DNA of 64,000 bases from Streptomyces griseicoloratus (lineage in GTDB: Bacteria; Actinomycetota; Actinomycetes; Streptomycetales; Streptomycetaceae): assembly GCF_014534645.1 (NCBI RefSeq), contig NZ_JACVQF010000184.1, forward strand, positions 186,001 to 250,000. Reading direction: 5' to 3'. Below, in pieces: positions 55,713 to 63,055 of this stretch; the first letter of the stretch is position 1; each line of letters starts with the position of its first letter. The translations under genes were made by a program, and so were the position numbers. Under the pieces are notes generated by a model, which was not told where the DNA came from, made no database searches, and was given only the letters and a program-made list of their open reading frames with translations.

Positions 55713-55990
55713 TCACCGCGATCGTCCTCATCAAGACCAGCGTGGACCGGATCCCCGAGATCGCGGAGCAGATCGCCGCGCTGGAGAACGTCAGCGAGGT
55801 GTTCTCCGTCACCGGCACCTACGACCTGATCGCCATGGTGCGGGTGAAGCAGCACGAGGACCTGGCGGAGGTCATTCCCGGCCGGATCAGCAAGATCCCG
55901 GGCGTGGAGGGCACGGACACGCACGTGGCGTTCCGTACCTACTCGCAGCACGACCTGGAGGCCGCGTTCGCGATCGGCCTGGACAACTAG
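55709..55990 (+). CDS. stand-alone Lrp/AsnC ligand-binding (RAM) domain protein
   Basis: 93-residue protein consisting only of the alpha-beta RAM domain (ITAIVLIKTSVDRIPEIAEQ, VSEVFSVTGTYDLIAMVRV, IPGVEGTDTHVAFRTYS). It lacks the DNA-binding helix-turn-helix of Lrp regulators. Such proteins form oligomers that bind amino acids or partner with full Lrp proteins. Its GTG overlaps the rhomboid stop. GGGAG precedes the start. Confidence 0.92.
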   Translation: MITAIVLIKTSVDRIPEIAEQIAALENVSEVFSVTGTYDLIAMVRVKQHEDLAEVIPGRISKIPGVEGTDTHVAFRTYSQHDLEAAFAIGLDN

Positions 55991-56025
55991 GTCCCGGGGT
56001 CCTCGCGCCGGGCCCCGCGGCCCGC

Positions 56026-56054
56026 GGATGAAGAGTTCTTCATCCGGCGCTCAT
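56026..56054 (+). promoter_or_regulatory. candidate OmpR-type operator upstream of the two-component operon
   Basis: TTCAT-N6-CTCAT (56039-56054) forms two half-sites with an 11-base period, the typical arrangement for OmpR-family regulators. The same TTCAT-N6-CTCAT spacing occurs before the transporter gene (58502). Here it overlaps the palindrome GGATGAAG-AGTT-CTTCATCC (56026-56045). It lies 36 bases before ATG 56090. Confidence 0.6.
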
Positions 56055-56089
56055 CGGCGCCGCCGGGTGCCGGGCGCAGGATCGAGGGC

Positions 56090-56401
56090 ATGGTCTTTTC
56101 CCGCCGGATGGCGGCCCTGGCCGCCGTCGTGTTGATCCCCCTCGGCATCGCGGCGACCAGTTTCGCCCTCACCGACAGTCCCCAGGAGCCCAAGGTCCCC
56201 GCCAAGGTGGAGCTGGAGAGCGGCTCCCCCACGCCTGCGCCCGCCTCCACCCGGCCCGAACCGACGCCCACCCCCCGCGACCAGGTGGTGTCCCGGCCAC
56301 CGGTGACCGACAGCCCCCCGGATGACGACGATGACGACGACCGCGGCCGGAGCACCGGGGACGACGGTCCCGCCGACGACGCAGCCGGCGACGACGGCTG
56401 A
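56090..56401 (+). CDS. small secreted or membrane-anchored acidic protein
   Basis: 103 residues: an N-terminal hydrophobic signal (AALAAVVLIPLGIAATSFAL), then a Pro/Thr/Ser-rich stretch and a C-terminus dominated by Asp (DDDDDDDRGRSTGDD). The last 80 bases overlap the histidine kinase gene in another frame. It heads the two-component operon, as accessory periplasmic proteins sometimes do; the acidic tail might bind cations. No family recognised. Confidence 0.65.
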   Translation: MVFSRRMAALAAVVLIPLGIAATSFALTDSPQEPKVPAKVELESGSPTPAPASTRPEPTPTPRDQVVSRPPVTDSPPDDDDDDDRGRSTGDDGPADDAAGDDG

Positions 56402-57812
56402 CCGTGACCGCCTGCGGATATCGGCCAGGGTCCGCATCCTGCTCTGGCTGCTGCTCGTGATGGCGGTCGCGCTCGCCTCGGTGGCCGCGACCACCCGCTC
56501 GATCCTGCTGCGCGACACCGACCAGCGGATCAACGGGCTGCTCACGCAGGAGGCCGGGGAGTTCGCCAACTTCGAGGAGCAGGGCTTCGACCCGGAGACC
56601 GGCCGCCCGTTCACCGACCCGGGCCGGCTGCTGCGGGTCTTCCTGGAGCGGCAGTACGCCGACCTGGACGAGGAACTGATCGGCCTGGTGGGCAGGCAGG
56701 GCACCGTCCCGACGCAGATCATCCAGCAGCGCGAGATCCCCGTCGCCCTGCCCCTGCACAAGGACGCCGACGCCCGGCGCCGCATCTTCGGCTCGCCCGA
56801 CACCACGGGCACCCTGCACCGCCCGGAGGGGGAGATCCGCTGGGCCAAGGTCGCCGTGGCCCGGTACGGCGGCGAGCCGGAGGCCGCGTTCGTCGTCGCC
56901 TTCCACCCGGGGCGGGAGAAGGCGCGCGCGGACGAGGTGTTCCGCGTCCTGCTCGCCATCTCCGGGGTCGCCCTGCTGATGACGACCGGTATCGCCTGGG
57001 TGGTCGCGGGCCGCATCCTCAAGCCGGTACGGCTGGTGCGCACCACCGCCGCCCAGCTCACCGAGCAGGACCTGACCCGGCGCATCCCGGTGCACGGCCA
57101 CGACGACGTGGCCGCCCTCGCCGAGACGTTCAACGCCATGCTCGACCGTCTGGAACGCGCCTTCGCCACCCAGCGCCGGTTCGTCGACGACGCGAGCCAC
57201 GAACTGCGCACCCCCATCACCATCGTGCGCGGCCACCTGGAGCTGATGGGCGACGACCCGGCCGAGCGGGAGGAGACCGTCCGCCTGGTCACCGACGAAC
57301 TGGACCGGATGAGCCGCATCGTCGAGGACCTGCTGCTGCTCGCCAAGGCCGAACGCCCCGACTTCGTCAGCCCCGAGCCGGTCCAGCTCGCCGAACTCAC
57401 CGCCGACGTCTACGTCAAGGCCCGCACCCTCGGCGAGCGGGACTGGCGGCTCGCCGAAGTCGCGGACCGCGAGGTGCTGTTGGACCCCCAGCGCATCACG
57501 CAGGCCATGGTGCAGCTCGCGCAGAACGCCGTGCAGCACACCGCCCCCGGCCAGACCATCCGCATCGGCTCCCGCGCCGACGGCCCGCGCATCGAGCTGT
57601 ACGTCGCCGACTCCGGGCCGGGTGTCCAGCCGCAGGACGCCGAGGTCATCTTCGAGCGGTTCCGGCGCGGCACCGCCCGGCGCGGGGTGCGCGGCTCGGG
57701 CGCCGGGCTCGGGCTGTCCATCGTCAAGGCGATCGCGGAGGGCCACGGCGGACGGGTCGGGCTGCGCGACACCGAGGGCGGCGGCGCCACCTTCGTACTG
57801 ACACTGGACTGA
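56322..57812 (+). CDS. OmpR-type sensor histidine kinase
   Basis: 496-residue membrane kinase. Helix 1 is at about 39-58, an extracytoplasmic sensor domain of ~145 residues follows, then helix 2 at 207-230, HAMP, HisKA with phospho-acceptor His293 in RRFVDDASHELRTPITIVRG, and HATPase with QNAVQHT, DSGPGVQPQDAEVIFERF and GAGLGLSIV. Starting at ATG 56322 makes the first 27 codons overlap the preceding acidic-protein gene, and no good ribosome binding site is seen, so the start is uncertain. The regulator gene follows after 19 bases. Confidence 0.93.
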   Translation: MTTMTTTAAGAPGTTVPPTTQPATTADRDRLRISARVRILLWLLLVMAVALASVAATTRSILLRDTDQRINGLLTQEAGEFANFEEQGFDPETGRPFTDPGRLLRVFLERQYADLDEELIGLVGRQGTVPTQIIQQREIPVALPLHKDADARRRIFGSPDTTGTLHRPEGEIRWAKVAVARYGGEPEAAFVVAFHPGREKARADEVFRVLLAISGVALLMTTGIAWVVAGRILKPVRLVRTTAAQLTEQDLTRRIPVHGHDDVAALAETFNAMLDRLERAFATQRRFVDDASHELRTPITIVRGHLELMGDDPAEREETVRLVTDELDRMSRIVEDLLLLAKAERPDFVSPEPVQLAELTADVYVKARTLGERDWRLAEVADREVLLDPQRITQAMVQLAQNAVQHTAPGQTIRIGSRADGPRIELYVADSGPGVQPQDAEVIFERFRRGTARRGVRGSGAGLGLSIVKAIAEGHGGRVGLRDTEGGGATFVLTLD

Positions 57813-57831
57813 TTCCGGAAGAGGCACGTCC

Positions 57832-58494
57832 ATGAACCGCATCCTCATCGTGGAGGACGAGGAGCGCATCGCCTCCTTCGTCGAGAAGGGCCTGCGCGCC
57901 AACGGCTTCACCACCACCGTCGTCACCGACGGCGACGCCGCCTACGAGTACGCCCTGACCGGCGGCTTCGACCTGGTCGTCCTGGACATCGGGCTGCCCG
58001 GCCGGGACGGTTTCACGGTCCTGCGCGAGCTGCGCGAGGCCCGGGTGACGACCCCGGTGATCGTGCTGACCGCGCGGGACTCCGTCCGGGACACGGTGGC
58101 CGGCCTGGAGGGCGGCGCCGACGACTGGATGACCAAGCCGTTCCGCTTCGAGGAACTGCTCGCCCGGGTACGGCTCAGGCTGCGCACGGCCGCCCGGGCA
58201 CCGGAGGTGACGGTGCTCAGGTCCGGCGACCTCACCCTGGACCTGCGCACCCGTCGGGCCCGGGCCGGAGGCCGCACGGTGGATCTGACGGCCCGTGAAT
58301 TCGTGCTGCTGGAGCTGTTCCTGAGGCATCCGGGACAGGTCCTGTCCCGCGAGCAGATCCTGTCCCACGTGTGGGGCTACGACTTCGACCCCGGGTCCAA
58401 CATCGTGGACGTGTACGTGCGGGCGCTGCGCAAGAAGCTGGGGCCGCACCAGGTGGAGACGGTGCGCGGCATGGGATACCGGCTGCCCTCGTGA
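57832..58494 (+). CDS. OmpR/PhoB-family response regulator
   Basis: 220 residues. The receiver domain has acidic LIVEDEERI, phospho-acceptor Asp52 in LVVLDIGLPG, Thr/Lys in VLTAR and WMTKPF. A winged-helix DNA-binding domain has DLTAREFVLLELFLRHPGQV and a recognition region HVWGYDFDPGSNIVDVYVRALRKKLG. Partner of the kinase immediately upstream. The 11-bp-spaced direct repeats before this operon and before the adjacent transporter gene are its likely binding sites. Confidence 0.95.
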   Translation: MNRILIVEDEERIASFVEKGLRANGFTTTVVTDGDAAYEYALTGGFDLVVLDIGLPGRDGFTVLRELREARVTTPVIVLTARDSVRDTVAGLEGGADDWMTKPFRFEELLARVRLRLRTAARAPEVTVLRSGDLTLDLRTRRARAGGRTVDLTAREFVLLELFLRHPGQVLSREQILSHVWGYDFDPGSNIVDVYVRALRKKLGPHQVETVRGMGYRLPS

Positions 58495-58501
58495 AATTTC
58501 C

Positions 58502-58528
58502 TTCATGTCCGGCTCATTGAGGGCTCAC
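58502..58528 (+). promoter_or_regulatory. candidate response-regulator operator before the anion transporter gene
   Basis: TTCAT (58502-58506), CTCAT (58513-58517) and CTCAC (58524-58528) recur at an exact 11-base period, repeating the pattern at 56039-56054. It lies 24-50 bases before the transporter GTG, directly following the response-regulator stop. Confidence 0.6.
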
Positions 58529-58551
58529 GGCCCGGGTGAACCCTCGATGGC

Positions 58552-59967
58552 GTGACGTTGAATCCCCGACTCGCCGTGGCCCTGTGCGCGGCGCTCTCCC
58601 TGTGCGCGCTGCTGGCGGTCCCCGCCAACTTCCCCGGGCTGAGCGGCGACGCGCGCCTGACCCTCGCCGTGTTCGCGCTGGCGACCTGCGCCTGGATCGG
58701 TACCCCGGTCGACGACACGTACATCGCGCTCGGCGCCGGACTCGCACTGACCGCGACCGGCGTCATCAGCAGCGACACCCTCTTCGGCACCCTCGGCGAC
58801 TCCACCGTGTGGCTGCTGATCTGCGCCTTCGTCCTGGCCGCCGCGGTGGCCCGCACCGGGCTCGCCGGACGGGCGGCGGCGTTCCTGGTGGGCGGGGCGC
58901 GCAGCGTACGGCAGTTGGTCCACCTGACCACGGCCGCGCTGGTCGTCACGGCGTTCGCGGTGCCCGCCACCTCCGGCCGGGCCGCGCTCGCCCTGCCGGT
59001 GTTCCTCGCCCTCGCCAAGGCCCTCGCCGACCGGAAGCGACTGGTCGTGATGCTGGCGCTGCTCTTCCCGACCGTGATCCTGCTGTCGGCGGTGGCGACC
59101 CTGATCGGCGCGGGCGCGCACCTGATCACCGTGTCGGTGCTGTGGGAGGCGACCGGGGACCGGATCGGCTTCACCCAGTGGCTGCTGCTGGGCCTGCCGC
59201 TGGCGGTGGCGTCCTCCCACCTGGCCGCCGAGGCCGTGCTGTGGACGACGACCCGGCGGGCGGACCGCAGGGGCCCGGTGCGCATCACCGCCGAGGAGAT
59301 ACAGCGGCACAGCGACAGTCCCGTCACCGGCCCCTGGACCCAGGCGGAGAAACGCTGCGCCCTGCTGCTGGCCACGGTCGTCGTCCTGTGGTGCAGCGAG
59401 CCGCTGCACCGGGTGCCGCCCGCGGTGGTGGCGCTGATCGGCGCGGTCGTCGCCTCCTCCCCCGCGCTGGGCACCGTCCGGCTGAAGGACGCGCTGAAGA
59501 CCGTCCCCTGGTCGCTGCTGCTGTTCATGGCGGCGACGATGGCCATGGGCGTCGCCCTCGCCGACTCCGGCGCGGCGAAGTGGCTGGTGTCCGGGCTGCC
59601 CGCGGACGTCTCCCCGGCCGTGTTCCTCACCGTCGTGGTCGTCGTCAGCACCGCGGCCCACCTGGTGCTGCAGTCCCGCTCGGCCCGCTCCTCGGTGCTG
59701 GTCCCGCTGGTGATCGCCGCGGCCGTGGGCGCCGGGGTCAACCCGGTGGCGGCCGCGCTCGCCTCCACCGCCGCCGCCGGCTTCTGCCACACGCTCCCGG
59801 CCTCCGCCAAGCCCGTCACGCTCTTCGCGGACATCCCCGGGACCCCCACCTACACCCCGCGCGACCTGCTGCGCCTGTCCGCCGTACTGGCGCCGCTGAC
59901 CGCCGCGCTCGTCCTGCTCTTCGCCGCCGCCGTCTGGCCGCTGCTCGGCGTTCCCGTGACCCGTTGA
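58552..59967 (+). CDS. SLC13/DASS-type anion permease
   Basis: 471-residue transporter with about eleven helices. Family features are the paired helical-hairpin regions VPATSGRAALALPVFLALAK and LVLQSRSARSSVLVPLVIAA, plus GFCHTLPASAKPVTLF near the C-terminus. The classical SNT sodium/substrate motifs are modified, so substrate class (dicarboxylate, sulfate or other) is uncertain. GTG 58552. It is followed after 11 bases by glycerate kinase, which suggests uptake of glycerate or a related organic acid. Confidence 0.85.
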   Translation: MTLNPRLAVALCAALSLCALLAVPANFPGLSGDARLTLAVFALATCAWIGTPVDDTYIALGAGLALTATGVISSDTLFGTLGDSTVWLLICAFVLAAAVARTGLAGRAAAFLVGGARSVRQLVHLTTAALVVTAFAVPATSGRAALALPVFLALAKALADRKRLVVMLALLFPTVILLSAVATLIGAGAHLITVSVLWEATGDRIGFTQWLLLGLPLAVASSHLAAEAVLWTTTRRADRRGPVRITAEEIQRHSDSPVTGPWTQAEKRCALLLATVVVLWCSEPLHRVPPAVVALIGAVVASSPALGTVRLKDALKTVPWSLLLFMAATMAMGVALADSGAAKWLVSGLPADVSPAVFLTVVVVVSTAAHLVLQSRSARSSVLVPLVIAAAVGAGVNPVAAALASTAAAGFCHTLPASAKPVTLFADIPGTPTYTPRDLLRLSAVLAPLTAALVLLFAAAVWPLLGVPVTR

Positions 59968-59978
59968 GGAGTCCTGCC

Positions 59979-61172
59979 ATGCTGAACCGTGTCGTCGTAG
60001 CCCCCAGCGGCTTCAAGGAGTCCCTGTCCGCCCAGGCGGCCGCCGACGCCATCGCGGCGGGCGTGCGCCGCGTCCTGCCCGACGCCGAGATCGACCGGAT
60101 CCCGCTGGTGGACGGCGGCGAGGGCACGGCCACCGCGCTGGCCGCCGCGACCGGCGGGCGGCTGGTCGCGCTGGCCGCCACCGGTCCCGTCGGCGAACCG
60201 GTCGGCACGCACTTCGCCCTGCTCGGCGCCGGGGACACGGCGGTGGTGGAGATGGCCGCGGTCGCGGGCCTCGCCCTGGTGCCGCGCTCCCTGCGCGACC
60301 CGGGCGCCACGACGACGTACGGCGTCGGCGAACTGATCCGCGCCGCACTCGACACCGGGGTGCGCCGCATCCTGGTCGGCTGCGGCGACTCCGGCACGTC
60401 CGACGGCGGCGCGGGGGCGCTCCAGGCGCTCGGCGCCCGGCTGCTGGACGCGGACGGCTTCGAACTCCCCCGCGGCGGACGGGAGCTGGTCCGGCTCGCG
60501 CGCATCGACCCGTCCGGACTGGACGCCCGGCTGGCGGACGTGGAACTGCTCGTCGCCTGCAACCCCTACAACGTGCTGTGCGGCGAGCGGGGCGTGGCCC
60601 GGGTGTTCGGCCCGCAGAAGGGGGCGACCCCGGCGCAGGTCGAGCAGTTGTCGTACGGCCTGGAGAACTGGGCCCGCGTCCTGACCCGCGACCTCCGCGT
60701 CACCGGCACCGACCTGTGCCACGGCCCCGGAACCGGGGCCTCCGGCGGTCTGGGCTCGGGGCTCGCCGCCCTCGGCGCCCGGCTGCTGCCCCGCTTCGAC
60801 GTACTGCTGGACCACCTCGACCTGGACGCCCGCCTGGCCCGCGCCGACCTGGTGCTCACCGCCGAGGGCGCGCTGGACCGGCAGACCCCGCGCGGCAAGG
60901 TGCCGGCCGAGGTGGCCCGGCGCGCCAAGCTGCACGGCCGCCCGGTCCTGGCCCTCGCGGGCACGCTCGGCGAGGGCGCGCACGACGTACCGGGCGTGGA
61001 CGCCTGCCACGGCATCCTGCCGGCGCCGATGGCCCTCGCGGAGGCCCTGGTGCGCGCGGCCGAACTGCTCACCGACGCCACGGAACGCGCCCTGAGGATG
61101 GTGCTGCTGGGCGCCCGGCTACCGGTTCACGCCGAGGTGTCCGGCACGCAACGCCCGTCCTCGGTGCGGTAG
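59979..61172 (+). CDS. glycerate kinase
   Basis: GarK/GlxK-type kinase of 397 residues converting D-glycerate to phosphoglycerate. It contains VVVAPSGFKESLSAQAAADA, IPLVDGGEGTATAL, GCGDSGTSDGGAGALQALGA, ACNPYNVLCGERGVARVFGPQ and LVLTAEGALDRQTPRGKVP. GAGGAG precedes ATG 59979. Position after the anion permease and the two-component genes suggests an inducible organic-acid utilisation unit. Its last 46 bases overlap the 3' end of the convergent PLP-enzyme gene. Confidence 0.94.
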   Translation: MLNRVVVAPSGFKESLSAQAAADAIAAGVRRVLPDAEIDRIPLVDGGEGTATALAAATGGRLVALAATGPVGEPVGTHFALLGAGDTAVVEMAAVAGLALVPRSLRDPGATTTYGVGELIRAALDTGVRRILVGCGDSGTSDGGAGALQALGARLLDADGFELPRGGRELVRLARIDPSGLDARLADVELLVACNPYNVLCGERGVARVFGPQKGATPAQVEQLSYGLENWARVLTRDLRVTGTDLCHGPGTGASGGLGSGLAALGARLLPRFDVLLDHLDLDARLARADLVLTAEGALDRQTPRGKVPAEVARRAKLHGRPVLALAGTLGEGAHDVPGVDACHGILPAPMALAEALVRAAELLTDATERALRMVLLGARLPVHAEVSGTQRPSSVR

Positions 61173-62494
61173 TTCCACCGGGCGCCGTCCCGTACGAGTT
61201 CCTTCACCGCGGTCAGGAAGCGCTCCACGTGCTCGTCCGGGGTGCCCGCGCCGAAGCTCACGCGGATCGCGTTGAGGGACTTCTCCCCCGGGGCCGCCTC
61301 GGGGGCACCGCACTCGCCCTGGCTCTGCGGGTCGCTGCCGAGGAGGGTGCGCACCAGCGGGTGGGCGCAGAACAGGCCGTCGCGCACGCCGATGCCGTAC
61401 TCGGCGGAGAGCGCGGCGGCGAAGTGGGAGCTGTTCCAGCCGTCCACGACGAAGGAGATCACGCCGACGCGGGGGGCGTCGTCGCCGAAGAGGGACAGCA
61501 CCCGCACCTCGGGCACCTCGGCGAGTCCGTCGCGCACCTTGCCGATCAGGTACCGTTCCCGGGCGACGAGGGTGTCGAACCCGGCCTCGGTGAGGGCCTT
61601 GCAGGCGGAGGCGATGGCGTAGGCGCCGATGACGTTGGGCGAGCCGGCCTCGTGGCGGGCGGCGCTGTCGTGCCACTCCACGTCCACTGCGCCGTCGGCG
61701 CGCCGGGTGACCCGGCGGCTGGCGCCGCCGCCCGCGAGGTACGGCTCGGCCTCGCGCAGCCAGTCGGCGCGGCCGGCGAGGACGCCGGAGCCGAAGGGGG
61801 CGTACAGCTTGTGCCCGGAGAAGGCGACCCAGTCGACGTCCAGGTCGCTCACGCTCACGGGGTGGTGCGGGGCGAGCTGGGCGGCGTCCAGCACGATCCG
61901 GGCGCCGTGCGCGTGGGCGGCGGCGGCCAGCTCGCGCACCGGCCACAGCTCGCCGGTGACGTTGGAGGCGCCGGTGACGCAGACGAGGGCGGGGCCGTAG
62001 GGGTCGCGGGCGGCGAGGGCGCGCTCCAGCGTGTCGACGGCCTGGGCCGGGCTGCTCGGGGCGTCGAGGTAGGTGACCTGTGCGTCCCTCCAGGGCAGCA
62101 GCGAGGCGTGGTGCTCGGTCTCGAAGACGAAGACCCGGCAGCCGGCCGGCAGGGCGCCGGCGAGCAGGTTGAGCGAGTCGGTGGTGGACCGGGTGAACAC
62201 CACCTGGTCACCCTCGCGGCAGTCGAGGAACTGGGCGACCGTCTTCCGGGCGTTCTCGAACAGGTCCGTCGACAGCTGCGAGAGGTACCCGGCACCGCGG
62301 TGCACGCTGCCGTAGTACGGGGCGTAGGCGGCCACGTCGTCCCAGACCCGCTGCAGCGCGGGCGCGCTGGCGGCGTAGTCGAGCGCGGCGTAGGCGACCT
62401 CCCCGCCGGTGACGAGCGGAACGGTGACATCCCGCCCCAGAACGGGCAGCGGGGCACAAACGGACTGATCGGCGGCAGCGGTGGAGACGGACAT
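61127..62494 (-). CDS. class V aminotransferase / cysteine desulfurase-like PLP enzyme
   Basis: 455-residue fold-type I PLP protein. The N-terminal YAALDYAASAPALQRVWDDV, SVHRGAGYLSQLSTDLFENAR, VFTRSTTDSLNLL, HHASLLPW and the PLP-binding VDWVAFSGHKLYAPFGSGVL resemble the SufS/CsdA and isopenicillin epimerase-like groups. A C-terminal NAIRVSFGAGTPDEHVERFL follows. There is no adjacent sufE or tusA, so sulfur transfer is not established. GGGAG lies before ATG 62494. Confidence 0.87.
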   Translation of the reverse strand: MSVSTAAADQSVCAPLPVLGRDVTVPLVTGGEVAYAALDYAASAPALQRVWDDVAAYAPYYGSVHRGAGYLSQLSTDLFENARKTVAQFLDCREGDQVVFTRSTTDSLNLLAGALPAGCRVFVFETEHHASLLPWRDAQVTYLDAPSSPAQAVDTLERALAARDPYGPALVCVTGASNVTGELWPVRELAAAAHAHGARIVLDAAQLAPHHPVSVSDLDVDWVAFSGHKLYAPFGSGVLAGRADWLREAEPYLAGGGASRRVTRRADGAVDVEWHDSAARHEAGSPNVIGAYAIASACKALTEAGFDTLVARERYLIGKVRDGLAEVPEVRVLSLFGDDAPRVGVISFVVDGWNSSHFAAALSAEYGIGVRDGLFCAHPLVRTLLGSDPQSQGECGAPEAAPGEKSLNAIRVSFGAGTPDEHVERFLTAVKELVRDGARWNYRTEDGRCVPDTSA

Positions 62495-62595
62495 GGCTGA
62501 ACTCCCGTGAAGTCAGGAAATCACCACACGAGCACAAACGGCTCAAGCATGGGAAAAGGTGAAAGGGGTATGCGCAGGCGGGGCTCTGCGGCCTA

Positions 62596-62780
62596 GGGCC
62601 TGTCCTTCGGCTCGGCCCGGGGCCGCGGGGCCTGGCACGCACATCTGCCGCGTTGTCGTCGGTCGCCGACGCTCCGCGTCGACTCCCTCCTCCGCCTTGC
62701 AGCTGCACGCACCAGGCCCCGCTCACCGGGACTGTCCAGGCACCGCTTGTCGGTGTCGGGCCGATCCGAAGGACAGGCCC
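62596..62780. mobile_element. MITE-like element with TA target-site duplication
   Basis: A 185-bp element begins GGGCCTGTCCTTCGGCTCGG and ends with its inverted complement CCGATCCGAAGGACAGGCCC (19 of 20 match). It is flanked on both sides by TA (62594-62595 and 62781-62782). Internal GGGGCCTGG (62627-62635) and CCAGGCCCC (62712-62720) add a second inverted pair. It encodes no transposase. A solo copy of the terminus occurs at 39357-39376. Confidence 0.75.
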
Positions 62781-62871
62781 TAACGCATTCGCTGATTCAC
62801 GGAAGGCTCCCTCGAACGACCAGGACCCCTGGCCCCGTGCTCCTTCAGGAGCGCGTGAGGGGTCCGCGCTT

Positions 62872-62895
62872 GCCGTGGACCTTGCTGTCCACGGC
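62872..62895 (-). terminator. hairpin downstream of trpD
   Basis: GCCGTGGAC (62872-62880) pairs perfectly with GTCCACGGC (62887-62895) around CTTGCT, about 160 bases past the trpD stop on the minus strand. A second weaker pair, GGACCCCT/AGGGGTCC (62823-62830, 62858-62865), follows. Remaining sequence between 62495 and 63055 shows no gene. Confidence 0.55.
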
Positions 62896-63055
62896 CTGGT
62901 CTTCACCCGGGGCACCCCGCCACGGACGGAGGGTTGCCGGACAGTCGGCCGGGGCCGAATGACTGTCACTCATGACCTGCACAGGAACGTACGGGAAAAG
63001 ATCGGCGTCCCGCAACCCGAGTCCGCATCGCGGGACGCTCCTCACACCGGTTCGC

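Noticed and set aside
58536-59978. 481-codon frame upstream of and continuous with glycerate kinase
   Set aside because: It overlaps the well-supported permease gene in another frame and is Arg/Gly/Pro-rich; ATG 59979 with GAGGAG is the proper start.
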